The notes: generated by a model from the letters alone, not told the origin. 64,000 nt of DNA from Bos javanicus (GCF_032452875.1 NC_083877.1:52129724-52193723); one strand, 5' to 3'. Shown: positions 9,880-22,589, counted from the stretch's first letter. Numbers and translations are program-made.

Positions 9880-9967
9880 AAATGTAGTAACCTGACCAGG
9901 GATCAAACTCAGGGCCCCTGCATTAGGAGAACAGAGTCTTAGCCACTTAACCACCAGGGAAGTCCCT
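9880..9967 (-). mobile_element. CHR-type SINE head fragment
   Basis: gaccagggatcaaactcagg..ccaccagggaagtcccttg is the reverse complement of the tRNA-like head of an older CHR SINE. Confidence 0.7.
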
Positions 9968-11090
9968 TGATGGGTCGGTCAGTCTTGCTAGCTGCCTCAC
10001 CTGTGCCTCAGCACAGAACTTAACAATTAACTGACAGTAGCCTTGCCAGTTAGGGAAGAGAAAGTAAGGGAAGGAACAGGCAATTGGAATTGGGTATGAG
10101 AAAAACAGAGTGAAAAGAGGAAAGAGGAAGAAACTGGTAGAGAGGGAGACAAAAAACTGGAAGGGGCAACAAGGGGAATCAGTTTCTCTCCACAGATATC
10201 AGAAATAGGTTTCATAGGAAGCTTTATGCTGAGGAATTCACCCACAAATTCATCTCCCTTCCAGCTCTAAAATTTTTGTACTTCTACAGAATGTCACGTT
10301 TCCCCCCTTTGCATTTCACTGTGATGCCACCGCAACAAAAGGTTTTCCTCAGCTACCCAAGAGTTTAGGCTGTAAAGTGCATGCACTCCACACTACAGGT
10401 AAAGTCTTACATGAGTTATCCAAACTGTTTGAAACAAGGAACCAAATTTTCAGCTCATATCTGTCTCTTTATCAGCAAATAGTAATTTAAAGCCATTTTC
10501 CAGGACTGTGGTTCCCCAGTGACAGACTGTGGAACTATTAAAATTAATCCTGACAGAAGATCCTTGCTGCTTTCTCCAAGCACATTCAGGCCGTTGGTTT
10601 ATGAACAGGATGAACGGACGGCCCATCCCAGAGGGCTTGAGGGAGGAAGCACGTTAAAATGGCTGCCTCCATCTTTGTTTGCTCAGCTGCTTGGAAAAAC
10701 TAAGACTGAGGGAAATGGGATTAATCAAGGGGGCAGTTGCCCATGGAAAAAAAATAGGAAGACTCTGGTGAGAAAATCCCAGTCAAATAAGGTTCAAGTC
10801 AAAGGAAAAGAACACTTTTCTCTTCAGACTTTCACACGGTTGAGTGTTGTTTGGTGACAAATTTCTCATTTCAGGCCACCACAGTGTTTTATGATATTTC
10901 TGTTAGCATGGAAAGAGATAATTCAGGAAAAAAAAAATTATTGGTGCGCTAAAGTTCCAGGTGAGTTTACTCTGTAATTAGCAACACTAATCAAGATTAT
11001 TGGTTAGATATGTGACTGATGGTGATTAACGCCTCTGTAAATTTTATTTTTATGTCTATTCAGATCCTTTGCCCATTTAAAAAAACACTT
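9968..11090. other. Intergenic DNA without recognised elements
   Basis: No repeat or gene recognised. A 112-codon open frame at 10519-10857 (plus) has no recognisable domain and ordinary composition; I take it as chance. Confidence 0.6.
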
Positions 11091-11372
11091 GTTTATTTAT
11101 TTATTTGTTTGTCTTTTTGGCTGCACTGGGTCTTCATTGCTGCAAGCAGGTTTTCTCTAGTTGCATTGTACGGGTGACTCCTAGTCTCATTGGTGACTTC
11201 TCTTGTTGCCCAGCACAGGCTCTAGGCACTCAGGCTTCCATAGTTGCGGTACATGGGCTTAGCTACCCCATAGCATGTGGAATCTTCCCAGACCAGGAAT
11301 TGAACCAGTGTCTCTGCATTGGCAGGTGGATTCTTAAGCACTAGATCACCAGGTAGGACCAGGGAAGTCCTT
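11091..11372 (-). mobile_element. CHR-2-type SINE
   Basis: Antisense copy from the ttatttatttg tail side through tttttggctgcactgggtctt to the accagggaagtcc head. Confidence 0.85.
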
Positions 11373-11436
11373 CTATGATTTTTCATATGAATAAACTCAT
11401 AAACCAGAAAAAAAAAAACACCTTCTTGAAAGAAAG

Positions 11437-11668
11437 CATGTACTCACTGCTATATTTAAAATTGATAACCAACAAGGACCTACTGGAACACACAGTTCCA
11501 TACTGAAGCACAAGGAACTCTGCTCAATGTATGTGACAGCCTGGATAGAAGGGGAGTTTGGGGAAGAATGGATACATGTGTATGCATGGCTGAGTCCCTT
11601 TGCTCTCCACCTGAAACTGTCACATTCTTTATTAGCTATACCCCAATACAAAATAAAAGGTTTAAAAC
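11437..11668 (+). mobile_element. L1 3'-UTR fragment
   Basis: Typical ruminant L1 terminal text (gataaccaacaaggacctac, then 'ctgagtccctttgctctcc', then 'ataccccaatacaaaataaa') in sense orientation. Confidence 0.85.
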
Positions 11669-11687
11669 TGCAAAAAAATTATGTTGA

Positions 11688-11780
11688 GATAATCATATGA
11701 TTTTACTCCTATATTCTTTCAATATGGTAAATTTTTATTAATTTTTAAATATTAAACCACCCTTGAATTCATCTGGAAAA
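11688..11780 (-). mobile_element. L1 ORF2 fragment, antisense
   Basis: Short stretch resembling reverse-complement L1 (atcatatgatttt..ccacccttgaattcatc). Confidence 0.5.
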
Positions 11781-11867
11781 AAAAAAGCAAGCATGTGCTG
11801 ATATGTGTTATAGAATATACAGACATTGTAGCTGACGCCCCTCCTCTCCCATTAGGAGAAAGACTTT

Positions 11868-12130
11868 TTTTTTTACTTACATTTTATTGAAGGATAGTTG
11901 ATCTACAGTGTTGTGTTAATTTCTGCTGTACAGCATAATGATTCAGTTATGCATATATATACTTTTCTATATTCTTTTTCATTATGGTTTATCACAGGAT
12001 CTTTAATATAGTTCCCTGTGCTGTACTGTAGAACCTTATTGTTTATCCATCCTATATAAACTAGTTTGCATCTGCTAATCCCACTCCATCTACCCACTCC
12101 CCCCAACCCCATCCCACCTCTGGCAACCAG
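11868..12130 (-). mobile_element. L1 3'-end fragment, antisense
   Basis: Poly-T, then attttattgaaggatagttg..ctgctgtacagcataatg..ctaatcccactcc: the 3' UTR of the older cetartiodactyl L1 lineage on the minus strand. Confidence 0.9.
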
Positions 12131-13842
12131 AAGTCTGTTCTCTTTGTTCAAGTCTGACTTACTTCACTTCCCCTCTGCTGACTTACTTCACTTCCCTTTG
12201 ATGGATTGGCTAAAATTCCACTGATAAGAGAATCACTAGGTTAACAAGGATCTTCCTTTGGGACAGTAGATATTTCTAGAAGGGTTGTGGCCTATCAGTC
12301 ATTTACACTTGAGTGTGAATTTGTTCCAAATGGCTTTCTCACAAAAGGCTAGCTGAGGTGATGATTTACACTAAAAAGTGGGCTTTGTTAGAAGAGAAAG
12401 GGAGAAAATAGAATTTTGAGGCATTGGAGAGGAAGAGTAGACCAGCTAGAGTTTTACAACAGAGTTGAGGTGGCAGAAAGACCGCAGAAGACCACCTTTT
12501 CACAATTTGGAGAACATGTAGGGTAGGCAAAAAGCGAGGATATTAAAACCAAAGTTTGGTTAGAATCGGTTCAGATTCTGTGCTGAAGGGCAGATCCTTC
12601 TATACTTACATGGGTCTTGTCACCCAAGATTCTTGGTAAAACATCCAGTGTGTTGTTTAAGGAAGGTAATTTGCAAAGTCACTAAAGGGTGAGATTTAAT
12701 AATTTTCTTACAAGTGTCATAGGAGAGGGACTTGAGAGTTGTGCCTTTAGTGGAGGGAAAGAAGAACCAGGTCTCTACTGCAGTGCCAGCACACCGTTTA
12801 TGTCTCACTCTTTGGAATCCAATATACATTGGAGGCTGTGAAACAAAGAAATCAATGATCAGCAGCAAAATGGATTTAGAGAAAACTATCCACCCCTCTC
12901 CTCTCATGAGACCCTGGCCAGAATCAAGTGTCTGGTCACCTTTAATTTTCTGTCTTGCATAAAGAAGATTACCACTCTGAAAAGTTTCAGCAAGGGGGAA
13001 TAGGAGAAAAGGAGGAAGGGAGGCCCATATAGCATAGAATCGGGAGAATGACCAAGGGGAAAAAGTCCTCCTTGATTTTCTCCAAAATTTGGAGGAGAGA
13101 ACAGTCAAGCATAGCATATGGACAGTAAAGCTGATCCAGATCAGAGAAGTTAAGTGAAGGTATAGTGGTGAAATTTGTTGATCCACAACTATGATTTTGG
13201 GAAGAGAGGGTCTGTGTACCACCAACTTTGTATCCAGTTAATTTTCCTAGGCCTCAGTCTTCTCCCATTTAAAATGAGGGTATTGAACCAGATGAACTCC
13301 AAGGTGCCTTTCAGTGCTTAAATTATAGGATTCTAGGATGATGGATGTTATAATACATTCTTTGGCAACATCTGCATCTATTTAAGCTCATAAATGTTGA
13401 AAAGAAATATTTGGTATGCAGGAAACCAGGAAGCAGGTAGCTCCCTTTAAATAAATAGTCATCCAACATTGATGAAATTTAGGGTTTTATCAGCCTTTGC
13501 TGGACTCCTGTGGTTGCCCATATCTTATGGGACTGGATCATGTTTTCCATCACCTAGAATTCTTGGGCTTAATTTAATTTTTATATCTAATGGATGACAG
13601 CTCTGAGTAATTTAAGATTGTGTATAAGGTTAAAAAGAAACCCTGAAGTTGTCAAAAATAGCAGAAGACAGACAAACTTATAATGAATGACGTGGGAGGA
13701 ACATCACTTCATGCTGACTAGAGAAAAAAAGTGGTGTAAAGGAATAAGTTTTTTCTTTATAATTCACAGAAAGAAAACATTAGAAAATGTAAATAAAAGG
13801 TTGCAAATTATGGGGTTTTGGCTACATCACATCTACAGATGG
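12131..13842. other. Intergenic DNA, mostly unassigned
   Basis: Holds a 201-codon open frame on the minus strand at 12620-13225 with no recognised domain (see findings), and a short MIR-like piece near 13236-13330 (cctcagtcttctcccattta..ggattctagg). Nothing else is recognised. Confidence 0.5.
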
Positions 13843-14046
13843 AGCTTCCCAGGTAGTAAAGAACCTGCCTGCCTGCCTGCCAGTGTAGGAGACATAAGAG
13901 ATGTGAGTTTGATTCCTAGTTTGGGAAGATCCCCTAGAGGAGGGCATGGCCGTTCACTCCAGTAGTCTTGCCTGGAGAATCCCATGGACAGAGGAGCCAT
14001 AGGGTCCCAGAGTCAGACATGACTGAAGCAACTTAGCATACATGCA
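13843..14046 (+). mobile_element. Bov-tA SINE
   Basis: gagcttcccaggtagtaaag through gactgaagcaacttagc. It contains an expanded (CCTG)n run near 13867. Confidence 0.9.
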
Positions 14047-14299
14047 GTCTACAGATGAGTTTGTTTGGCAGCACAGAGTTTTTCAAAATTATGAATCTGA
14101 GTGACTTTAAGATGGACATGTACTAGTGATCCTGGAGAGCATCCTCCCTGCTCCTCCCCAGCACCAGCCACTCGCCCCCATTATCCTACCACAGACCCTT
14201 GCCACCTTGATGCACACTTCCCGGGCACCAGGACATTTGAGTTTGGTGTGTGAAAACATAAGTATAAATGAAACTTCAGGCCTTTTCTTTTTTGAGAGG

Positions 14300-14850
14300 C
14301 TGCAGTACAGTCAGCCCTCCATATATGTGGGTTACACATCCACAGATTCAACAAACCTCAGAGCAAAATGGTGGCTCCGTGGTAAAAAATCTGCCCTGCA
14401 GTGCAGGAGATGCAGGAGCCATGGGTTCAATCCCTGGATTGGAAAGATCCCCTGGAGAAGGAAATGGCAACCCACTCCAATATTCTTGCCTGGAAAATCT
14501 CATGGACAGAGGAGCCTGGCGGACTACAGTTCATGGGGTCGCAAAAGTTGGACACAACTAAGCGACTATACCACCACCACCATGGAACCAAAATACTCAG
14601 AAAAAGGAAAAGGAAAAAAAATCCTGGAAAATTCCAAAAAAGCAAAACTTGAATTTGCCTGTGTACTGGCAACTATTTAAAAAGCATTTACATTAGGTAT
14701 TATAAATAATCTTGATTTAAATTAAAGGATAAGTTTATGCAAATACTACACCATTTTATATAAGGGCTTGAGCATGTGTGGATTTTGGTATCTGTGGGAA
14801 TGGAGAGCGTGGAAACAATTCCCCCACTTTTGATACTGAGGGATGAGTGT
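14300..14850 (+). mobile_element. Tigger/MER2-like DNA transposon with nested Bov-tA
   Basis: The left terminus (cagtcagccctccatatatg) and right terminus (gatactgagggatgagtgta) form a matching inverted-repeat pair. The interior (aggtattataaataatc, gcaaatactacaccatttta) matches the non-autonomous pogo-like element. A Bov-tA (14355-14572) splits it. Confidence 0.75.
14355..14572 (+). mobile_element. Bov-tA SINE inside the MER2-like element
   Basis: ggtggctccgtggtaaaaaa through cacaactaagcgactatacc, full-length with a CCA-rich tail. Confidence 0.9.
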
Positions 14851-14982
14851 AATACCACGGAAACTCCCTAGATCACTAGTAGATCACTTCCTAGAGATCA
14901 CTTGTTATAGGAAGGTGTTCTTCACTTCTAAATCTGTTTTCCTAAAGATCATCTGTGTTTTGAGAATCCCTACAGGAAATTC

Positions 14983-15060
14983 CTTGGCACTTCAGTGGAT
15001 AGGGCTCTGCGCTCCCACTGCAGGGCACACAGGTGCAGTCCCTGGTCAGGGAATTAAGAT
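14983..15060 (+). mobile_element. CHR-type SINE head fragment
   Basis: gaaattccttggcacttcag..gcagtccctggtcagggaat in sense orientation. Confidence 0.7.
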
Positions 15061-16205
15061 CGCTGATTTCATAGTTAATGTCCCCACAGGTTGTAAACTT
15101 CATTGACATTGCAAGTTGTTGGGTGTTTTTTTTTTTTTTTCCTAGAATCAAATGTAAAAAGTGGACATTAATTCAAAAGAACTTAGTCTTTTCTGGGGGA
15201 AACCAGTTTGCTTGTTTTGTAGTCAGACTAATAAATGCTGTAGTCAAAGGATATAATTCTCTTATTTTGAACAATTGCTAAGAAGTTGTTTGCAAGCATC
15301 TCTAACAATATATAGGCTTTGTTTACAAAGCTTGATTTATCATTTTTATCTATAGCAAAATGCACTTTAAAGGATCAAAAAAAAAGATAAATCTTTATGA
15401 TACTGTAGCATCTTTACAACTACATTTTGTATTTTAAATTCTGTTTTGGGATTTTGTGACAGAAAAGGTCAACTTGAGACAGCATTTATTTCCTTCCCCC
15501 AGCCCATCAAAAATTTTGTTAAAATAAATTTGTGGGTACCATAAAGATATTTTATTTTAGGGTTGGACCACAGAATGACCAGTTAAGATTTTTCAGGCTG
15601 AATGTGCTTTGTTTAGGAGGTGGCAAGTTAAGAGGAAAGGGGAGAATTAAAATATTTGCAAGATGTCATTAATCTCCAGCAAGAGCCAAGAGTTGTTTTT
15701 TTTCCCCCTTCATTTCAGAACTAATCCAGCTTTCTGTTATTTGGCTCAGAAAAGTCTTAAATCTGTAACAAGAGAGTAACTTCCTGTTCTCAAGAGTATG
15801 GCTGCCAAAGAAAACATTTACAAGAAAAGTCCCAGGGCCAAAAAATTGCCTACTAATTATTTCTCAACCCCCCTCCCACCCCAATTCAGGAAGGTGAATG
15901 CTGTAAATGCTCTATGTTAAAACTCAAAAGTATGTGTTGAAAAATTAAGAGAAAACCCCCAAGAACTGTTTGCCATTTATTTATATTTTATTGCATTCAA
16001 ATTACATCAGTTTTATGGCCCTTGGGCACAAATTAATGTTTCTTATAATATTTTGTTCAGAATTCCATGAAAGTTTTTACCTATTACCTTCCCAACTGAA
16101 GAAGACAGAAGCAGCACCAGCATGGAACTCACCTAGTCTTACCAGCTCCAAGCTGGCCTGATAATCAACAGTGGGTCTTGGTTTTCTCCTTGACGATCTG
16201 TCCGT
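15061..16205. other. Intergenic DNA, nothing recognised
   Basis: AT-rich, with a poly-T run at 15127-15140 and short open frames without similarity. Confidence 0.6.
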
Positions 16206-16207
16206 TC

Positions 16208-16439
16208 AGTGTGTGCGTGCATGCTAAGACACTTCAGTTGTGTCTGACTCTTTGCAACCTTGTCGACTGTAGCCCACCAGGCTCCTCTGTCCATAGGATT
16301 CTCCAGGCAAGAATACTGGAGTGGGTTGCCATACTGTTATACTTCAGGGGATCTTCCTGACCCAGGGATCAAACCCATGTTTCCTGTGGCTTCTGCACTG
16401 CAGCCAGATTCTTTACCACTGAGCTACCGGGGAAGCCCT
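16208..16439 (-). mobile_element. Bov-tA SINE
   Basis: Antisense copy ending in the ctaccggggaagccc head. Confidence 0.9.
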
Positions 16440-16443
16440 ATCT

Positions 16444-16810
16444 ATTCAGTGCAATGTCAGTCAGAATCCCAACAGCCCATAGGTAGAAACTGACAGAGAG
16501 TAAAACTCATACGGAAATGCCAAGGACCTAGACTAATCAAAACAACTTTGAAAAAGAATAGAGTCGAAAAGCCCATACTACCTGACTTCAAGGCTTAAGA
16601 TAAAGCTACAGTAATCAAGTCAGTGTGGGACTGGTGTTAAGACAGGCAACTAGATCATTATAACAGACTGTACAGAAATAGACCTGTGCACCAATATGAC
16701 CAGTTGCTTTTCCACAATGGCACAAAGGCAATTCAGTGGGAAATGTATAGTCTTTTCAACAGATGGTGCTAAAACAATTCATTGGACATCCATATGCAAA
16801 AATTTCTTTG
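16444..16810 (+). mobile_element. L1 ORF2 fragment
   Basis: Sense L1 text (atcccaacagcccataggta, ctacctgacttcaaggctta, gtgggactggtgttaagaca). Frame broken. Confidence 0.85.
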
Positions 16811-18640
16811 ATTTATACTTCACACCATGTATCAGCAATCTAATCCTGCCTAACAAATTACCTCCAGATTTAGCAGCAGTCTCCCACTGGTCTCTTTCCA
16901 GAAACTCATCTCCCGTCTTACTTTGGGGCTTGTCCTCCTCTGACAAAGTCCAATGAGTTATTCTCAAATTTGCATATAAGAGAAAGAAGTCTATGGTTTA
17001 TTTAATCCTATTTATCCCAACATACTGTTTTTTTGCCCTGCTTTCCTTGTACACAGTCCTACTCACAAGGAAGCATTATTCATCAAGTCTGTAATATGTG
17101 TCCAATAAAAGGAAATCCTTGGGTCTGCAGATATTCATAGTGCAACACCTCCTTCACCGTAATGACTAGTACTAACAGCAGGGGTCAATGTTAGTGTCGA
17201 TTGTAGGCATGTCTCTGGAAACTCCTCCTGTGCTGTTTCACATGATCAGCCCAGCCAGCCTCTTTGGGGTTCAATTCCATTTCCTTCCTGGGCAGAGCTG
17301 CTCATGGGAGCACCACACTCAAGAGCCACCCATGGGACTATTGCAGTTTAGTGACAATACCAACTCCAGCCTTCCCACCCCTGTTCTGAAGTCAGTCAGG
17401 TCTGGCGGTTTCAGACAAGTTTTATCTCTCTTTGACTTTCCATTTCTTTACCTACAAAACGGTGGTAGTGACATTTTCTACACAGAATTGCTGTGAAGAC
17501 TGGAGTGGTTGCATGCTATGCCTAGGTCGGTAACTCTTAGTCTCCTTTACTTTCTCTGGCCAAGGCTCTTTCTGGATACTTTTCATTTATAGATTTCTCC
17601 ATGCTTGTTGAGGTGTGGAATGTTGTCCCCTCCTTTATAGGAAACTGCCCCCAAGGAGCTTACCTGTATGGTTGTTGTTGTTCAGTCTCTGAGTTGAGTC
17701 CAACTCTTTGTGAGCCCATGGACAGCAGCACGCCAGGCCCCTCTGTCCTGGACATGATGGTCTGTCATCAGACGTAAGAGTAGAAAACATAGGACAGAAA
17801 CAAATACCTCTGGGATTCAGAGAAAGCAAAGATCGGGAGGAGACAGACTCACTGGGAGCAATTTCGGAAAGGATGAAGGTCTTGAGGGTACACATCCGTG
17901 TCTCCCCAGCACCTGGCATGTGCTGGTTGAGCTGAACTGGCCCCTGAGTCTGGCTGTCCAGAAGAGCACTGTGGTCTGATGTGGCCTGAAGCAGGACAGA
18001 AAGGAATCCTGGAGCAGGCCAGTGGCATTTTCTGGGGAGAAAGAGGGTGCCTGGAGTACACAGATCCACTTGGACCAGCTGGGGATCAGTCTTGGTTGGT
18101 GTGCCCTCTATTGGGAAGACCATGTCACATCACCAAGCTCCAGACGCGTCCCCAAACATTCTCTCCCCAGGTAGCCCTACAAAGAACTCCCTGGGGCACA
18201 TGCCATCCAAACTCAAACCTCCTATCAGACATATGGTGAATCTTTTGTCACGATGGCCAGCTCTAGCTTCTGACTCACTAAGCAGCAGGCCTTCTCTGAT
18301 TCCAGGATCCTGGAGGACGCCAGCTCCTAAGTAAGCCCAGTCCTGTTTCCTGTTGGCTGACCTGCACTCTCTGGACCATGGGGACGCCTGCACGCCTGCA
18401 GCTCACACCTGCACAGTCCGGAGCTCAGGTATCCACAGGCCATATCCTGAAGGTACTTTCTGCACTGTGTGTTTTTTGGGGGAGGGGTGCAGGCCTCCCT
18501 AAAGCTACCAACTTTACACATGCCTTCATTTCTCATTCCCAGTGTTGGCAAAGAGGTAGGGAAAGAATATTCTCATTCTGTTGGTGAGAGTTTCAGTGGA
18601 CTCAAATCTCCAGAGGCCACATTGGACCACATGCACTGAA
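16811..18640. other. Intergenic DNA with one BovB 3' stub
   Basis: A BovB 3' end on the minus strand occupies about 17668-17750 (gttgttgttcagtctctgag..ccctctgtcctgg), set in an old mammalian repeat-like 'cccaaggagctta' segment. The rest, including a 162-codon open frame at 17635-18123 that starts in the BovB stub, has no recognisable coding content. Confidence 0.6.
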
Positions 18641-19145
18641 ATACTGAAATGTACCTAACTCGTGACCCAGTGATCCCTCTTCTAGGAACTTATCAGAGGA
18701 TTGCTTTAAAAAGAGTAAAGACAATTCCAAAATTCCAACAGCTGGGGATAGGGCAAGTAAACCATGCTGCTGCTGCTGCTAAGTCGCTTCAGTCGTGTCC
18801 GACTCTGTGTGACCCCATAGACGGCAGCCCACCAGGCTCCCCCGTCCCTGGGATTCTCCAGGCAAGAACACTGGAGTGGGTTGCCATTTCCTTCTCCAAT
18901 GCGTGAAAGTTAAAAGTGAAAGTGAAGTCGCTCAGTTGTGTCCAACTCTTAGCGACCCCATGGACTGCAGCCTATCAGGCTCCTCCATCCATGGGATTTT
19001 CCAGTCAAGGGTACTGGAGTGGGGTGCCATTGCCTTCTTCGAAGTAAACCATAGTACACCAATAAAATAGAATCCAACTAGCTGTCAGAAACATCAGTGT
19101 AGCTCTATACACCTGTACCTATATAGAATGCTGTAGTGTGTAAGT
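18640..19145 (+). mobile_element. Old L1 ORF2 3' fragment, split by Bov-A2
   Basis: acccagtgatccctcttcta and aaacatcagtgtagctctat are remnants of the C-terminal L1 ORF2 region, interrupted at 18766-19041. Confidence 0.6.
18766..19041 (-). mobile_element. Bov-A2 SINE dimer with perfect TSD
   Basis: Dimer with (GCT)5 at the left, flanked by the identical 11-bp target duplication AAGTAAACCAT at 18755-18765 and 19042-19052. Confidence 0.95.
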
Positions 19146-19154
19146 GAAATGTGA

Positions 19155-19365
19155 TTATCAACCACAGGTAACGCTTTCCAAGTGCTTACTCTGCGCCCTG
19201 CACTATTCTAGGAACCCCACAGATATTAACTCATTTCATCTGCACACAGTGACAGTTGGGAAAGAACTGTCACTGATCCCATTTTACAGGGGCTCAAAGA
19301 GGTTCTGTGACTTGCTTAAGGCACACACTTGTGACTAAGCTGAGACAGTCTCAAGAGCCTGCGTT
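19155..19365 (+). repeat. MIR SINE
   Basis: Core motifs aagtgcttactctgcgccc, 'attaactcatttcat', cccattttacagggg, gacttgcttaaggc. Confidence 0.85.
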
Positions 19366-19755
19366 CCTGAGTGCCGTGATTCTGCTTCTGTATAGAGTCC
19401 TGTGTATTCTAAAACAATAAATGGTCTGTGTGTGTGTGTGTTCAAGAAAGTCTGGAAGGATTGGAATGAGAATATTAATTGAGGCATTATTATAGGAATA
19501 CATTTTTGGAATAAATTCAGAGTAAATTTGCTAGGTGATATTATTAGTTTTTCTCTTCAGTTCTATATGAAACCTGTGTTATGAGGAGGTTGAAGAACAA
19601 ACGCCACTCTGTTTCAGACGGTAGATTGAGTGTCACTGATTTTGACAAAAGGGTGAGAAGGATCAGCTCTGGGTTTTTTCTTTTTCAGTTTCAAGTCTAT
19701 ATCACTGAGGAAGTCCCTTCAGTGGTCTTTCTGAATAGTTCAAATAATGTTTAGA
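19366..19755. other. Intergenic DNA with short (TG)n
   Basis: A TG repeat at 19426-19440; nothing else recognised. Confidence 0.7.
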
Positions 19756-19767
19756 ATTCTCCACATG

Positions 19768-20042
19768 TTGCTGCTGCTGCTAAGTCGCTTCAGTCGTGTC
19801 TGACTCTGTGCGACCCCATAGACGGCAGCCCACCAGGCTCCCCCATCCCTGGGATTCTCCAGGCAAGAACACTGGAGTGGGTTGCCATTTCCTTCTCCAG
19901 TGCATGAAAGTGAAAAGTGAAAGTGAAGTCACTCAGTCGTGTCTGACTCAGCGACCCCACGGACTGCAGCCTACCAGGCTCCTCTGTCCATGGGATTTTC
20001 CAGGCAAGAGTACTGCAGTGGGTCGCCATTGCCTTCTCCAAA
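19768..20042 (-). mobile_element. Bov-A2 SINE dimer
   Basis: Both monomers and the linker are present, with the gctgctgctgct tail at the left. Confidence 0.93.
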
Positions 20043-20489
20043 ATTTCCACAGGTATATTTAAAAATTTATAAATACAAAAGGCCCCGGGGACAGACCACC
20101 TTGAATGATTCCTAGCATTCTTTGAATTTAGATTATTGATTTTTTTTCCTTTTTTGGTTGTTTTAAGAAGGAGGGTGTGGAGTGTTTGCCGAACAGTCTT
20201 TCTTTCTTTCTTGCTCTCACAAAAACTGACATTTTTTTATGCCACCACATTTCATTTAGAAGCTGTTTCCCCACCAGCTTCTCCAGGGGCCCAGGGGTTC
20301 CCAGAACCCTCTGCCACTCTGAGTCCTGCTTCACTACCTCCTGGTCCCCGGATCTGCTTTTTCCTGAAACTCTCTTCCTTGACACCGCGCTAGGAAAAGG
20401 CTTTTCTCGCTAAAGCACCTTGGAGAGGGAAGGTAGCCAGGACTCAACAGCAGTGCTTTAAGACACACCTCCAGATGGCAGGACCCTCC

Positions 20490-20571
20490 TGTGCACCAAG
20501 AGCCCCAGGACAGGCCTCTGCGTGACCTACCTCAGTTGGCACTCACGTTAGCCTATCAGGTAGGTGTGATT
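20490..20571 (+). repeat. MIR SINE, left half (target of a later insertion)
   Basis: ..ctcagttggcactcacgtta then TSD ATCAGGTAGGTGTGATT (20555-20571). The MIR continues at 24802 (atcccaagttagtag..ccaaggtcccacaacc) up to about 24960. Removing 20572-24801 restores a continuous MIR. Confidence 0.75.
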
Positions 20572-21524
20572 TTTTTTTTAAATTAAAGTGCAGTTGATTT
20601 ACAGTGTTGTATTAATTACTGCTGTACAGCAAAGTGATTCAGTTACAGATATACATTCTTTTTTATATATTCTTTTCCATTGTGCTTTATCATAGGCTAT
20701 TGAATATAGTTCTCTGTACTACACAGTAGGACCTTGTTATTTATCTGTTATGTATATATACCAGTTGGCATCTGCTAATCCCAAACTCCTACTCCATCCC
20801 TCCCCCAGCGCGCTCCCCCTTGACAACCACCAGTCTCTCCTCTGTGTCCGTGATTCTGTTTCTGTTTCATAGATAGGTTCATTTGTATCACATCTTAGAT
20901 TCCGCAGATAAGTGATATCATAGGGTGTTTGTCTCTCTTTCTGACTTACTCTTAGTATGATCATCTCTCGTTCTATCCATGTTGCTGCAAATGGCATTAT
21001 TTTGTTCTCTTTCATGGCTGGGTAATATTCCACTGTCTATATGTGCTGCATCTTCCTTATCCACTCACCTGTAAATAGACATCTGGGTTGTTTCCATGTC
21101 TTGGTTATTGTGCACAGTCCCACTGTGAACACAGGGCTGCATGTCTCTTGTTGAATTATAGTTTTGCCCAGATCTATGCCCGGAAGTGGAATTGCTGGAT
21201 ATATGGTCATTCTATTTTTTGTTTTCAGAGAATCTTCCATACTGTTTTCCACAGTGGCTACCCCAACTTACATCCTCACCAGCAGCCATAGGAGAGTTCC
21301 CTTTCTCCACACCCTGCCCAGCATTTTTTATTTGTTGACTCTTTAATGATGACCATTCTGACTAGTAGGTGCTGGTACCTCATTGTAGTTTTGATTTGCA
21401 TTTCTCTAATAATTAGTGATGTAGATCATCTTTTCATGAACCTACTGGTCATCTGTATTTCTTCTTTGGAGAAACGTCTGTTTAGGTCTTCTGCCCGTTT
21501 TTCTTTTTTCCTCCTTCATACTTA

Positions 21525-21715
21525 TTTATCTGGCTGTGCTGGGTCTTAGTTGTGGTAGACAGGACCTTCCATCTTCGTCGTGGCATGAGGGATCTTTTAG
21601 CTGTGGCGTGAACTCTTGATTGCAGCATGTGGGATCTAGTTCCCTGACTAGCGATCAAGCCCAGAGCCCCTGCATTGGGAGCACAGCCTGCAACTGGGCC
21701 ACCAGGGAAGTCTCC
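21525..21715 (-). mobile_element. CHR-type SINE inside the chimeric L1
   Basis: ttatctggctgtgctgggtc through gccaccagggaagtctcc, antisense; the L1 text resumes after it. Confidence 0.8.
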
Positions 21716-22090
21716 TTCTTTGCATTTTGCAGTTGGGTTGTTTGCTTTTTTTGTTGTACTGAGAGCTGTTTGGATATTTTGGAAATTAAGCCCTTCTTGG
21801 TCACACTGTTTGCAAATATTTCCTCCCATGCCATAGGTTATTTTGGTTTTGTTTTCCTTATGGTTTCCTTTGCTATGCAAAAGCTTGTGAGTCTGATTGT
21901 TTGCTTTTTGTTTGTTGTTTTTGTTTTTGTTTAAGTTTGTTTTTTGTTTCTGTTGCCTTGGGAGACTGATCTAAGAAAACATTGGTATAGTTTGTGTCAG
22001 AAAATGTTTTTCCTGTGATCCCTTCTAGGAGTTTTATAGTGTTATGTCTTATGTTTAGGTCTATAAGCCATTTTGAGTTTATTTTTGTGT

Positions 22091-22130
22091 AAAAAATATG
22101 GAACACTTCATGAACTTGTGTGTCATGCTT
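22091..22130 (-). pseudogene. U6 snRNA pseudogene, 3' half
   Basis: The minus strand reads gatgacacacaagttcatg..tgttccatattttt, the U6 3' end with CpG-decay changes. Its other half is at 24718-24784. Not a functional gene: it is split by 2.6 kb and has no U6 promoter context. Confidence 0.88.
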
Positions 22131-22589
22131 CTTGTTGTTTAGTCACTCAGTCATGTCTGAATCTTTATGACCCTACGGATAGCAGCGTGCCAGGCTTCCC
22201 TGTCTTTCACTGTCCCCTGGGGTTTACTGATTCGGTGATGCCATCCTGCCAGCTCATCCTCTGCCCTCAATCTTTCCCGGCATCAGAGTCTTTTCCAACG
22301 AGTTGGCTCTTTGCATCAGGTGGCTGAAGAATTGGTGCTTCGGCTTCAGCATCAGCCCTTCCAATGAATATTTAGGATTGATTTCCTTTAGGATTGACTG
22401 GTTTGATCTCCTTGCTGTCCAACGGACTCTCAAGAGTCTTCTCCAGCACCACAGTTCAAAAGCATCAATTCCTCAGCTCTCAGCCGTCTTTATGCTCCAA
22501 ATCTCACAGCTGTACATGACTACTGGAAAACCATAGCTTTGACTGTATAGACCTTTGTCAGCAAAGAGATATCTCTGCTTTTTATTACC

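Noticed and set aside
17635..18123. 162-codon minus-strand open frame
   Set aside because: Its end is BovB-derived and the rest shows no domain or splice context; probably chance.
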